A stretch of DNA of 64,000 nt from Chromobacterium sp. ATCC 53434. Lineage in GTDB: Bacteria > Pseudomonadota > Gammaproteobacteria > Burkholderiales > Chromobacteriaceae. Both the position numbers and the translations under genes were made by a program. Positions 26,497 through 34,513 of this stretch are shown here, one piece after another. Position 1 is the stretch's first letter, and the number at the start of each line of letters is the position of its first letter. Under the pieces are notes generated by a model. The model worked only from the letters and a program-made list of their open reading frames with translations, was not told where the DNA came from and ran no database searches. The DNA lies in the NCBI RefSeq assembly GCF_002848345.1, contig NZ_CP025429.1:1116001-1180000 (forward strand). Direction: 5' to 3'.

Positions 26497-26797
26497 TTGA
26501 ATCTGTTTGATACTTTGATGGCTGTTTCGACTTCAGAAACGGATGTCATGGACGGATGAGCCAGGCCGACAATACGGTCTGCCATCAGACTTGGTGTTAC
26601 TCAATTCCGATTTTGGCCGGGTGGAGTCTGTCCTAAGAGCCGCTAACAAAACCTCGCAGAGTCCCTGAGCCAAGGCGCGCCGACGCAGGCAGTACAGAGA
26701 GTACGACAAGGAGGCGCAACGCAGGATCAGGGGTTTTGTTAGCGGGTCTAAGTTATCACCGGTACAGCGAACCAACAGATGCAAGTAGTTGCTTTCC
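26497..26797. other. gene-free gap holding a MITE-like element
   Basis: The gap separates the 3' end of the split AraC gene from the diguanylate cyclase gene. Besides the palindromic element at 26639-26747 it contains no convincing reading frame. It is the right border of the lower-GC efflux island. Confidence 0.5.
26639..26747. repeat. MITE-like element with CTAAG target duplication
   Basis: 109 bp with terminal inverted repeats AGCCGCTAACAAAACC (left) and GGTTTTGTTAGCGGGT (right), one mismatch in 16. It is flanked by CTAAG at 26634-26638 and 26748-26752. It has no coding capacity. The ends and target site resemble those of IS5-type elements, so a full-length relative may supply transposase in trans. 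Confidence 0.7.
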
Positions 26798-28366
26798 TCA
26801 CCCTCCCTCCACCCGATTCCGCCCATTCGCCTTGGCCCGATACAAAGCTTCGTCTGCGCGCTGGACGATGGTTTCGTGGGTGTCGTCTTCTTCATGTGCG
26901 CTGGCCGCGCCTATGCTGACGGTGACGACGCCGGCGGCAGTGTCGGAGGCGGCGGATATCGCCAGGCGTACCCGTTCGGCCAGCTCCATGGCGCCTTCGG
27001 CGTCGGTGTCGGGCAGTAAGAGCAGAAACTCCTCGCCGCCGTAGCGGGCGGCAAAGTCGGTGGTGCGGGCCACGCCGCGCAGGGTGGTGGCAATCTGTTG
27101 CAGCACTTGGTCGCCCACCGCATGGCCATAGGTGTCGTTGACGCGCTTGAAGTGGTCAGCGTCCATCAGCAGTACCGAGTAGGGCGCATGGCTGCGATGA
27201 AAGCGTTGGTATTCCGCTGTCAGCCGTTCCGTGGCGGCCATGCGGTTGCCCAGGCCGGTCAGCGCGTCGCTGCGCGCCATATGTTCCAGTAACGTGGCGC
27301 GTTCGGCCAGTTGGCGGTTGGCTTCGCTCAGCGCTTCGGTGCGCTCTTCCACTTTTTTCTCCAGGCTGGCGTTGATGGCGGCCAGTTCGCTACGGCGCGC
27401 CAGCAGGGTGGTGGCCATCTGGCGTATCGCCTGGGACAGTTGCCGCAGTTCCCGCGAGCCTGAATCGGTATTCCATTCCACTTGTTCTTCGCCGGCGCTG
27501 ATGCGTTGGGCGGTGCCAGCCAGGGTTTCCAGCGGGCGGCTGAAGGCGCTAGCCAGCCGGTACACCACCACGATCAGCAGCAGGGTGGCGATTCCTTCCG
27601 GCAGCACCAGCATTGCGAGCAGCCGGTTGAGCGCGGCCAGCGCTTGTTGTGGCGGTTGGCGTACGATCACGCGCCAGCCGGGGGAGGGGGCAGCGTCTAT
27701 ATTGGCGTCGGCGTAGAGATAGGCGTTGCCGTCGGGCCAGTCGCCTTGGCGGTAGCTGGCGCTGTCCAGCGGTGGCGGCATGTCGGTCTGGCCGAGATGG
27801 GCGGGCGGGAACAACGCTTGATTGTTCTGCCCGACGATGAAGACTTGCAGCGCTTCGCCGGCGGTATTGCGCGGCAGCCGTTCGGCAATCAGCGTATCCA
27901 CCCAGTCCCAGGCGGTTTGAGCAGCCAGTGCGCCGCGCAGCTTGCCGGCGGCGTCGTGTAGCGGGGCAGCGAATTCGATGCGGGGAGAGGGCGAGCCGCC
28001 GCTGGCGGAGGCGATATGGCCGTCAGGCGCGATGACGCCGACCCAGGCGTAGCTGGGGCTGGCTTGCCGGAGCTGCTCCAGGCCGCTGCGCAGCGCTGGG
28101 CTGTCCAGAGGCGCGTCGATGAAGACCGGGGCCTGCGCTTGCAGCGTCAATTCGCGTCGCCGTTGCTTGAGGCCGGTGGCGAGGGACTTGGCGATGCCCT
28201 GGGCTATAGCCTGCATCACTTCACCCTTGTCTTGCCGCAGGTTCTGGTTCAACAGCGGTTCCAGGCTGGCGTAGTCTATCAGGGTGGTAATCAGAAACAG
28301 GCCGCCAATCAGCAGGCTGAGCCGTAGCCGGAAACTGTCTGGCCAGAGATAGGAAAGAAGCTTCAT
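26798..28366 (-). CDS. membrane diguanylate cyclase with cache-like sensor, HAMP and GGDEF domains
   Basis: 522 residues. A first membrane segment lies near residues 14-32, then a periplasmic cache-like sensor (about 33-250, with SYAWVGVIAPDGHIASASGG). A second membrane segment is at about 252-275 and a HAMP linker starts SAFSRPLETLAG. The GGDEF domain carries DADHFKRVNDTYGH and the active-site loop GGEEF. Five residues before the loop is RTTD, an intact RxxD inhibitory site, so product feedback is expected. It makes cyclic-di-GMP in response to an outside signal and may affect biofilm and motility. It is a single gene with no partner. Confidence 0.9.
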   Translation of the reverse strand: MKLLSYLWPDSFRLRLSLLIGGLFLITTLIDYASLEPLLNQNLRQDKGEVMQAIAQGIAKSLATGLKQRRRELTLQAQAPVFIDAPLDSPALRSGLEQLRQASPSYAWVGVIAPDGHIASASGGSPSPRIEFAAPLHDAAGKLRGALAAQTAWDWVDTLIAERLPRNTAGEALQVFIVGQNNQALFPPAHLGQTDMPPPLDSASYRQGDWPDGNAYLYADANIDAAPSPGWRVIVRQPPQQALAALNRLLAMLVLPEGIATLLLIVVVYRLASAFSRPLETLAGTAQRISAGEEQVEWNTDSGSRELRQLSQAIRQMATTLLARRSELAAINASLEKKVEERTEALSEANRQLAERATLLEHMARSDALTGLGNRMAATERLTAEYQRFHRSHAPYSVLLMDADHFKRVNDTYGHAVGDQVLQQIATTLRGVARTTDFAARYGGEEFLLLLPDTDAEGAMELAERVRLAISAASDTAAGVVTVSIGAASAHEEDDTHETIVQRADEALYRAKANGRNRVEGG

Positions 28367-28487
28367 CTTGGTGCGGCCGATAGGGTGGTACAGCTTTATA
28401 TTCGTATCTATGGGCGTGGGATTGCAAGGTTGGAGGAGGTCACAAAGCGTGTGCAGTACTTTGCCTCCCTACAAGCGCGCACCAGTT

Positions 28488-28877
28488 TTACTCCGCCTGG
28501 AAGTCCAGGCACACTGAATTAATGCAGTAGCGCTCGCCGGTCGGCTCCGGGCCGTCGGGGAAGACGTGGCCGAGATGGGCGTCGCAGTTCGAGCAGCGTA
28601 CTTCGACGCGCACCATGCCATGGGAGTCGTCGGTGAGGCGGGTGATGTTGGCGCCGGCGGCCTCGGCCCAGAAGCTGGGCCAGCCGCAGCCGGCGTCGAA
28701 CTTGGTGTCGCTGTGGAACAGCAGGGCGCCGCAGCAGACGCAGAAGTAATCGCCCTGGCGATTGTGGAAGTAGTGCTCGCCGCTGAACGGGCGCTCGGTG
28801 CCGGATTGGCGGGCGACGCGGTATTGCTCCGGGCTCAGCTGGGCGCGCCATTCGGCGTCGGTTTTCTCTATGGTCAT
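28488..28877 (-). CDS. msrB: peptide-methionine (R)-S-oxide reductase
   Basis: 129 residues, the normal MsrB size, with no signal peptide (cytoplasmic). It reduces the R-epimer of methionine sulfoxide in proteins. Zinc ligands are Cys46/Cys49 (FCVCCG) and Cys95/Cys98 ([11 protein letters not shown]). The catalytic cysteine is Cys118 in [12 protein letters not shown], with Cys64 in DAGCGWPSF as possible resolving partner. It stands alone between the diguanylate cyclase and a histidine phosphatase. Confidence 0.95.
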   Translation of the reverse strand: MTIEKTDAEWRAQLSPEQYRVARQSGTERPFSGEHYFHNRQGDYFCVCCGALLFHSDTKFDAGCGWPSFWAEAAGANITRLTDDSHGMVRVEVRCSNCDAHLGHVFPDGPEPTGERYCINSVCLDFQAE

Positions 28878-28989
28878 GGCGGTTTTCCTTGTGTCGTCCG
28901 GTCCGGCGGGCCGGCTGCTTGATCGTTGGTCGCCGCGCGGGCGGTTCGCTTACCGGAGACTAACACGCCGTCCCGCCTGCTGTTGCCGT

Positions 28990-29634
28990 CTACTGGATTT
29001 CGTCCAGCGCGCCGGACAGGTGCGACTCGTCCGCCCAGCGCCGCAGCGTCCAGTTGCCGTCCTGATGATCCAGCCAGTTCAGCGCGGCGTTGGGGATGGG
29101 GAAGTCGCGCTTGTCGGCCAGCGGCTTGGCGGTGGCGGCGCGGTACATGATGTCCAGCACGCCGCCATGGGTGACCACCAGCACGTTCTGGCCCGGGTGC
29201 AGCGCGGCGATGCTGGCCATGCCGTCCAGGATGCGCGCGCGGAAGCGGTGCAGGCTTTCGCCGCCGTCCAGGTCGTAGTCCGGGTCGCGCGTCTGATGCA
29301 GGCGGTAGACTTCGGGGATGCGGTCGGCGGCCTCGGCGTAGCTCAGGCCCTGCAGCGCGCCCATGTGGCGCTCGCGCAGCTGGGCGCTGTAGTGAGCGTC
29401 CAGTTGCAGCCGGGTCTGCAGCGGGGCCGCGGTCTGGCGGGTGCGGATCAGGTCGCTGACGTAGAGCGCGTCGAAACGGTCGCGCCCGGGCAGAAAGGCG
29501 TGGGACAGCTGGCTGGCCTGTTCCAGGCCGGTGTGGTTCAGCGGGATGTCGGTGTGGCCTTGTAGCCGGTGTTCGCGGTTCCAGTCGGTTTCGCCGTGGC
29601 GGACCAGGCAGAAACGGGTGACGGGCAGAGTCAT
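28990..29634 (-). CDS. histidine phosphatase family protein (phosphoglycerate mutase-like)
   Basis: 214 residues. The phosphohistidine motif is VRHGETDWNREHRLQGHTD near the N-terminus, and the second histidine lies in VVTHGGVLD. Members are small phosphatases, for example acting on alpha-ribazole phosphate or other phosphorylated metabolites; cofactor-dependent mutases share the motif but are longer. The substrate is unclear. It starts 19 bases after the dGTPase-like gene's stop, in the same direction, so the two are probably co-transcribed. Confidence 0.85.
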   Translation of the reverse strand: MTLPVTRFCLVRHGETDWNREHRLQGHTDIPLNHTGLEQASQLSHAFLPGRDRFDALYVSDLIRTRQTAAPLQTRLQLDAHYSAQLRERHMGALQGLSYAEAADRIPEVYRLHQTRDPDYDLDGGESLHRFRARILDGMASIAALHPGQNVLVVTHGGVLDIMYRAATAKPLADKRDFPIPNAALNWLDHQDGNWTLRRWADESHLSGALDEIQ

Positions 29635-29653
29635 TGTCGCCTTTCGCTATCCA

Positions 29654-31015
29654 TTACAGGATGCCGACGCCGGACAACTCGCGCGCCAGATTGGCGGCGT
29701 AGTTGTCGGTCATGGCGCCGACGAAGTCCAGCACCTTCATATAGGCCTGGTACAGGCTGTCTCCGGTTTGAATATGGCCTTCCAGCAGGCCCATCGCCAG
29801 GTGCTCGCGCGGCGTCAGCTCCTTGCTCTCCCGGGTGACGAAGGCGTGCACCGCCGGCACCAGCGCGTTCAGTATCGTGGCGATGCAGGGGTAGGAGGCC
29901 AGTTCGGTGACCAGCTTGGTGCGGTGGCGGTACACCTTGGTGCTGGCCAGCTCTTTCGCCTGCAGCAACGCGTTCTGCACCGCCGGTTCGCATAGATTGA
30001 TCAGGTCCTTGGCCGGGAATTCGCCGCGCAGCAGCGACGGATGGTGCACCATGAATTTCTCGGCCACCTCGGTCACGCAGCGGCCTATGGCCACGCCGCG
30101 CAGCGTGCCGCATTTCTGGCGGATGTCGTGCACGCCCCAGACGCGTTCGTGTTCGGAGAAGCCGGAGAACAGCGTTTCGAACTCCTTGAAATCGAGAATG
30201 CCGATCTCCACCGCGTCTTCCAGGTCCAGTATCGCGTAGCAGATGTCGTCGGCGGCCTCCATCAGATAGGACAGCGGATGGCGGCTCCATTGCAGCGGTC
30301 CCTGGCGCAGCAGGCCCAGCTCTTCGGCCACCCGCTCGAAGTAGGGCAGCTCGGTGCGGTAGAGGTTGAACTTGTCGCGCTCGTAGGCCGGCGGGGCGTC
30401 GGCTGTCCACGGGTATTTGATCAGCGTGCCCAGGGTGGCGGAGGTTAGGCGCATGCCGCCCTCGCCGTTGTACATCTCCAGCGTCGCCAGCATCCTGAGA
30501 CCGTGGGCGTTGCCCTCGTAGGTCTGCACGTCGCGGATCTCGGCGTCGCTGAGCCCGGCCAGCCAACGGGCGTTGCGCTCGTCGCGGAACCAGTCGCGCA
30601 GCGCGTCCTCGCCGGTATGGCCGAACGGCGGGTTGCCGATGTCGTGCGCCAGGCAGGCCACCTGCACCACGGCGCCGATGTCGTGCGGGGTATAGCCGGC
30701 AGGCAGCAGCTCGGCGTGCTCCAGCATCACGCCGACGCGGTTGCCCAGGCTGCGGCCGACGCTGGCCACTTCCACACTGTGGGTCAGCCGGTTGTGGGTA
30801 TGGTCGTGGCGCGCTAGCGGGTGCACCTGGGTCTTGCGGCCCAGCCGGCGGAAGGCGCTGGAAAACACCACGCGGTCGTGGTCGATGTGAAAATCGGTGC
30901 GTAGCCCGGAGCCGCCCTCCTGAGTAGCCGGCGTGCGGGTTTCCTTGACTTCGCCCTGGATGATCTTGAAGCGGCGGGTGGAGAGCAGGCTCTCCCAATT
31001 CATGGACGCGGTCAT
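29654..31015 (-). CDS. dgt: deoxyguanosinetriphosphate triphosphohydrolase-like protein
   Basis: 453 residues of the HD superfamily, dGTPase type. The N-terminus reads FSSAFRRLGRKTQVHPL. The metal-binding histidines and aspartate sit in THNRLTHSVEVASVGRSLG and CLAHDIGNPPFGHTGEDAL. Such enzymes cleave dNTPs to the deoxynucleoside and triphosphate, tuning the nucleotide pool. The start at 31015 (MTASMNWESL) is chosen because the N-terminal alignment begins there and AGG lies upstream. The histidine phosphatase gene follows. Confidence 0.88.
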   Translation of the reverse strand: MTASMNWESLLSTRRFKIIQGEVKETRTPATQEGGSGLRTDFHIDHDRVVFSSAFRRLGRKTQVHPLARHDHTHNRLTHSVEVASVGRSLGNRVGVMLEHAELLPAGYTPHDIGAVVQVACLAHDIGNPPFGHTGEDALRDWFRDERNARWLAGLSDAEIRDVQTYEGNAHGLRMLATLEMYNGEGGMRLTSATLGTLIKYPWTADAPPAYERDKFNLYRTELPYFERVAEELGLLRQGPLQWSRHPLSYLMEAADDICYAILDLEDAVEIGILDFKEFETLFSGFSEHERVWGVHDIRQKCGTLRGVAIGRCVTEVAEKFMVHHPSLLRGEFPAKDLINLCEPAVQNALLQAKELASTKVYRHRTKLVTELASYPCIATILNALVPAVHAFVTRESKELTPREHLAMGLLEGHIQTGDSLYQAYMKVLDFVGAMTDNYAANLARELSGVGIL

Positions 31016-31111
31016 GACATGGCCTGGTGGGGGACGATGCCGACGATGATAGGGTCGGCCGCCGCAAAACAAAAGAGCCAGCGCTGGGCTGGCTCCGATG
31101 CGCTGCTGCGT

Positions 31112-31339
31112 TTAGCGATGGCCGGTCTGATGACCGATCACGCCGCCGACGGCCGCGCCGCCTACGGTGCCGATGGCGCTGCCGCCGGTGAGGACGGAGC
31201 CGAGCACCGCGCCGCCGACTGCGCCGATGGCGGTGTTCTGCTGACGATGGGACATATTGGCGCAACCGGACAACAAGGTGAGAGCGGCGAGTCCGGCGAC
31301 GGCCAGCTTGCGGCTGGACTTGCTGGTATTCGTATTCAT
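31112..31339 (-). CDS. small glycine-zipper lipoprotein (OsmB-like)
   Basis: 75 residues from ATG 31339, behind AGGA. A lipoprotein signal ends in LTLLSGC, followed by a glycine-rich hydrophobic part (TAIGAVGGAVLGSVLTGG, then GGAAVGGVIG) typical of the glycine-zipper/YMGG family. The protein probably sits at the outer membrane and may be stress-related as in OsmB. It lies alone between the dGTPase gene and a divergent acyltransferase. Confidence 0.8.
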   Translation of the reverse strand: MNTNTSKSSRKLAVAGLAALTLLSGCANMSHRQQNTAIGAVGGAVLGSVLTGGSAIGTVGGAAVGGVIGHQTGHR

Positions 31340-31572
31340 GTTCGGTCCTACGGGCATGTGTGGAACATGAGGGATTGGGCAAAGATCCACGGCGACAGTT
31401 CCGCTTGCTATGTTACCGATTGTTATGTTCAGCGCGGCCGGGGAGAATAAGCTTTACTGTTAATAATGTATTTAGTACATTCAGCGCTTTCCACGAGTTT
31501 GGCGCTGGCCCCGACCGCTGGGGCGCGCCGAGCGTCCGTGCGCGTGGGGACGGCGCAGTTGCCAGGGCCGCC

Positions 31573-32142
31573 ATGCATTTCACCATTTTCGACACCCCCG
31601 TCATCCGCGACCTGTTCCGCTGTCTGTCCATCGTGCTGCTGAAATTGAGCGGCTGGAAGCTGAAGGGCGAATTCCCGTCGTTGGACAAGTACGTGATGAT
31701 AGGCGCGCCGCATACCAGCAACTGGGATTTTCCGATCACGCTGGGCCTGTGCTTCGCCGCGCGGGCCAAAATCTACTGGATGGGCAAGCACACCTTGTTC
31801 AAGGGACCGATGGGGCCGGTGATGCGCTGGCTGGGCGGCATTCCGGTGGTGCGCCACCAAAACAATTCGCTGGTGCAGCAGATGGTGACGCGCTTCCAGG
31901 ATAGCGAACGACTGGTGGTGGCGATTCCGCCGGAGGGCACGCGCAAGGCGGTGACGGAATGGAAGACCGGCTTCTACCACATCGCCTGCGGGGCGGGCGT
32001 GCCGATCGGGCTGGCTTATCTGGATTATGGCCGCAAGGAAGGCGGCTTCGGCCCGATGTTCGAGCCCACCGGCGACATCGAGGCCGACATGCCCAGGATA
32101 CGCGCCTTCTATGCGGACAAGCGGGGTCGACACCCGAGCTGA
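31573..32142 (+). CDS. 1-acyl-glycerol-3-phosphate acyltransferase-like protein (PlsC family)
   Basis: 189 residues. The acyltransferase HX4D motif is HTSNWD, followed by YWMGKHTLFKGPMGPVMRWL and the substrate motif VAIPPEGTRK. One hydrophobic segment lies at the N-terminus, which suggests membrane association. The family transfers acyl groups to lysophosphatidic acid or related acceptors; this short form is related to those that modify lipids other than the main phospholipid route. ATG 31573 is chosen as the first start that gives a normal N-terminus; the frame is open further upstream without a ribosome site. A strong terminator follows. Confidence 0.82.
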   Translation: MHFTIFDTPVIRDLFRCLSIVLLKLSGWKLKGEFPSLDKYVMIGAPHTSNWDFPITLGLCFAARAKIYWMGKHTLFKGPMGPVMRWLGGIPVVRHQNNSLVQQMVTRFQDSERLVVAIPPEGTRKAVTEWKTGFYHIACGAGVPIGLAYLDYGRKEGGFGPMFEPTGDIEADMPRIRAFYADKRGRHPS

Positions 32143-32158
32143 GCCGGACTGGCCGGCA

Positions 32159-32193
32159 AGAAAAAAGCGCAGCCGAGAGCTGCGCTTTTTTTT
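32159..32193 (+). terminator. intrinsic terminator after the acyltransferase gene
   Basis: GCGCAGC-CGAGA-GCTGCGC followed by eight T; the A-run on the left arm also allows termination from the opposite side, so it may serve the convergent DUF1415 gene too. Confidence 0.88.
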
Positions 32194-32209
32194 GCGTGTC
32201 GGCGGGCAA

Positions 32210-32764
32210 TCACTCCGGCTTGGGCGCGAACATCGCCTTCCAGCCGGCCAGGCCCAGCTTCTGCAGCGTCTCGATATTGCGCTCGTAGATGGCCTCGGCC
32301 TCCGGAAACGCTTCCACCGCGCGATCTATGCTGGCTTCGCGGATCAGGTGCAGCGTCGGGTACGGAGAACGGTTGGTGTAGTTGTCGATATCGTTGACGC
32401 CGGTGCCTTCAAACTGGAACTTCGGATGGAAGCTCGCCACCTGGATCACGCCGTCCAGTTCCAGCTCGTCGACCATGGCGTCGGCGATGTCGAGGAATTC
32501 GTTGAAATCGAGGAAGCGGGTCAGCGTGCCCGGATGCACCAGCAGCGTGGTGTCGATCTCCTGCGGGTCGGTGTCGGCCAGCAGCTTCAGCTCCATGGCC
32601 AGTTCTTCGGCCAGTTGTTGCGGACTGGCGGCCTCGCTGACCTGGATGCGCACCTGGTTCTTCACGTACACCGACTTGGCGAACGGGCACAGATTGAGGC
32701 CGATCACGGCTTTCTCCACCCATTCGCGGGTGGCGGCGATCACGGTTTCATGGTTGTCGGACAT
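32210..32764 (-). CDS. DUF1415 family protein
   Basis: 184 residues. The family start is clear: WVEKAVIGLNLCPFAKSVYV, with a conserved LCPFAK motif, and later VQVASFHPKFQFEG-like and NRSPYPTLHLIRE stretches. The protein is small, soluble and of unknown function. It is common in proteobacteria. It is convergent with the acyltransferase gene and lies upstream of nothing on its own strand, so no partner is suggested. Confidence 0.85.
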   Translation of the reverse strand: MSDNHETVIAATREWVEKAVIGLNLCPFAKSVYVKNQVRIQVSEAASPQQLAEELAMELKLLADTDPQEIDTTLLVHPGTLTRFLDFNEFLDIADAMVDELELDGVIQVASFHPKFQFEGTGVNDIDNYTNRSPYPTLHLIREASIDRAVEAFPEAEAIYERNIETLQKLGLAGWKAMFAPKPE

Positions 32765-32811
32765 TGGCGGCTTCGCTGAGGGATGGGACGGCGGCCCGGA
32801 GGGCGGAATGC

Positions 32812-32837
32812 AAAAAACCCGGACGAGTCCGGGTTTT
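32812..32837 (-). terminator. intrinsic terminator of the cold-shock gene
   Basis: CCCGGA-CGAG-TCCGGG with a run of six T on the minus strand, 28 bases past the cold-shock stop. It also separates that gene from the DUF1415 start. Confidence 0.85.
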
Positions 32838-32864
32838 CATCTTGTCGATGGTCTCGCTGGGAGA

Positions 32865-33068
32865 TTACACCGGCTGGATGTTGGAGGCTTGCTTGCCTTT
32901 CGGGCCATCGACGATGTCGAAGCTCACGCGCTGGTTTTCAGCCAGGGTGCGGAAGCCTTTGGCGTTGATCTGGGAGAAGTGAGCAAATACGTCGTCGCCG
33001 CCTTCGTCCGGGGTGATGAAGCCAAAACCTTTGGAGTCGTTAAACCACTTAACGGTACCGGTTGCCAT
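32865..33068 (-). CDS. cold-shock protein (CspA family)
   Basis: 67 residues forming one OB-fold domain. The RNA-binding motifs are RNP1 (KGFGFI) and RNP2 (DVFAHF). The protein binds single-stranded RNA and DNA and melts mRNA structure. The leader upstream (33069-33190) is long and less GC-rich, as is common for csp mRNAs controlled by temperature-dependent folding. The start ATG 33068 follows a purine-rich GAGGATTTAAC stretch. Confidence 0.95.
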   Translation of the reverse strand: MATGTVKWFNDSKGFGFITPDEGGDDVFAHFSQINAKGFRTLAENQRVSFDIVDGPKGKQASNIQPV

Positions 33069-33392
33069 TTTGTTAAATCCTCAAAACGAGCAGTTGAATA
33101 AAAGGCACGAAGATCAAGGGAAATGGCGACTGAGGTACGGCCTATGCCACTACGACAACTACACATCCACAACTTGAGCATCCTGCGGGAGGCATAGTGC
33201 CTCTAGTTTCGGCTCATGGCAAGCGTTTTCTGTAGGAATTGGCTGTTTTTACGAATCCTTAATACCTTTGGACAGGACATTCACATTTTAGGGCTTGGAG
33301 ATCGAATACGCGCGGGATGGCGCCTCAACGGCGTGCGGACGACTGCTGGTTGCATATACTGGGAGCATGGCAAGCCGACGGAGAACGCAACC
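33069..33392. promoter_or_regulatory. csp leader and divergent promoter region
   Basis: 324 bases between the leftward cold-shock gene and the rightward Hpt/HD-GYP gene. The half next to csp is AT-rich and probably its untranslated leader. The other half has TTGGCT and TAATAC blocks (33238-33264) with poor spacing, so a promoter for the rightward gene is plausible but not certain. The frame of the rightward gene is open through part of this gap, but lacks start signals. Confidence 0.4.
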
Positions 33393-34499
33393 ATGCTTAC
33401 GCAGTCGATAGTGCCGGAAATCATAGATCCGATGGGATTCCAGGATTTCCGCGACGCGGTGTCTGATTATGCGCCGCAACTGGAGCAGTTGGTATGCCAT
33501 ATGGGGGATGGCGGCGGCGACACCGAAAAGGTCGCCCAGCTGTTTCGCATCCTGCACAGCATCAAGGGCGACGCCAGCCTGTGCCAGGTGTTTTTCGTCG
33601 AACCCTACGCCCATGCGCTGGAAACCTTGCTGGATCGAATCCGCAAGAAGGAGCTGAGCTACCAGGAAGTGATCGGCGATGTGCTGTTGCTGGTGCTGGA
33701 CCGGCTGGTGCTGGTGCTGGACGCGCTGGCCTATGGCGAACCGCTGGACGATCTGCAGTTGGATTCGTTGCGGACGGCGCTGGAAAAACTGCCGGACTTG
33801 CCGGCCGACGAAGTGCCGTCGGCCTGTGCCCGGCTGGTGGCGAGGATGATGGGCACGTCGGCGGCGCCGGCGGCGCCGCCAGTCGGCTCGGCGCAGGGGC
33901 TGGGGGGGCATCGTTTCGCCGACCTGCAGTTCTTCCGTACGCTGGCGATGCAGCTGGAATACCGGCTGCCGGCCTTCGGCGGGCGCACCGAGCGCAATCT
34001 GGCGCTGGCGTTGGACATCAACCGGCTGGCGGAGCGGCCGGTCAACGTCGATCAGCTGGCCGCCGCGGTGTATATGCACGATATCGGCATGATGCTGCTG
34101 CCGGAGGCGCTGTGGCTGCGCGCCGGCCGGCTGGGCGACGAGGAGCGGCGCCAGATGGCCGCGCATCCGGGTTGGGCCGGCGGATTGCTGGCGCGGATGC
34201 CGGGTTGGGAGGAGGCAGCGCGCATGGTGTTGCAGCACCACGAGACGCAGGACGGCGGCGGTTATCCGGACGGCCTGCGCAGCGAGGCGATCTGCGACGG
34301 CGCCTGCGTGCTGGCGCTGGTCGACGCTTTCGAGGCGGTGACGCTGAAGCACGCGCAACAGGGCCAGCGCCGCTCGATGCTGCGCGCGGTGGCGGAACTG
34401 AACGCCTCGGAGCGCCAGTTCCATCCGGAGTGGCTGCAGTTGTTCAATCAGGTGGCGCGGGCCCGGCTGGAGGTGAGGGAAATGGTGGGCGGCCGTTGA
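33393..34499 (+). CDS. Hpt domain fused to HD-GYP domain
   Basis: 368 residues from ATG 33393, behind GGAGA. The N-terminal part (about 1-125) is a histidine phosphotransfer domain with His55 in FRILHSIKGDASLC. The C-terminal part (about 175-350) is an HD-GYP domain with His229-Asp230 (YMHDIGMML), HHE at 282-284 and GYP at 290-292 (HHETQDGGGYPDGL). The usual HDIGK lysine is Met. HD-GYP proteins break down cyclic-di-GMP, and an Hpt domain takes phosphate from a histidine kinase relay. The fusion therefore suggests relay-controlled phosphodiesterase output. No kinase gene is adjacent. Confidence 0.82.
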   Translation: MLTQSIVPEIIDPMGFQDFRDAVSDYAPQLEQLVCHMGDGGGDTEKVAQLFRILHSIKGDASLCQVFFVEPYAHALETLLDRIRKKELSYQEVIGDVLLLVLDRLVLVLDALAYGEPLDDLQLDSLRTALEKLPDLPADEVPSACARLVARMMGTSAAPAAPPVGSAQGLGGHRFADLQFFRTLAMQLEYRLPAFGGRTERNLALALDINRLAERPVNVDQLAAAVYMHDIGMMLLPEALWLRAGRLGDEERRQMAAHPGWAGGLLARMPGWEEAARMVLQHHETQDGGGYPDGLRSEAICDGACVLALVDAFEAVTLKHAQQGQRRSMLRAVAELNASERQFHPEWLQLFNQVARARLEVREMVGGR

Positions 34500-34513
34500 A
34501 CGGCCACCCGCGC

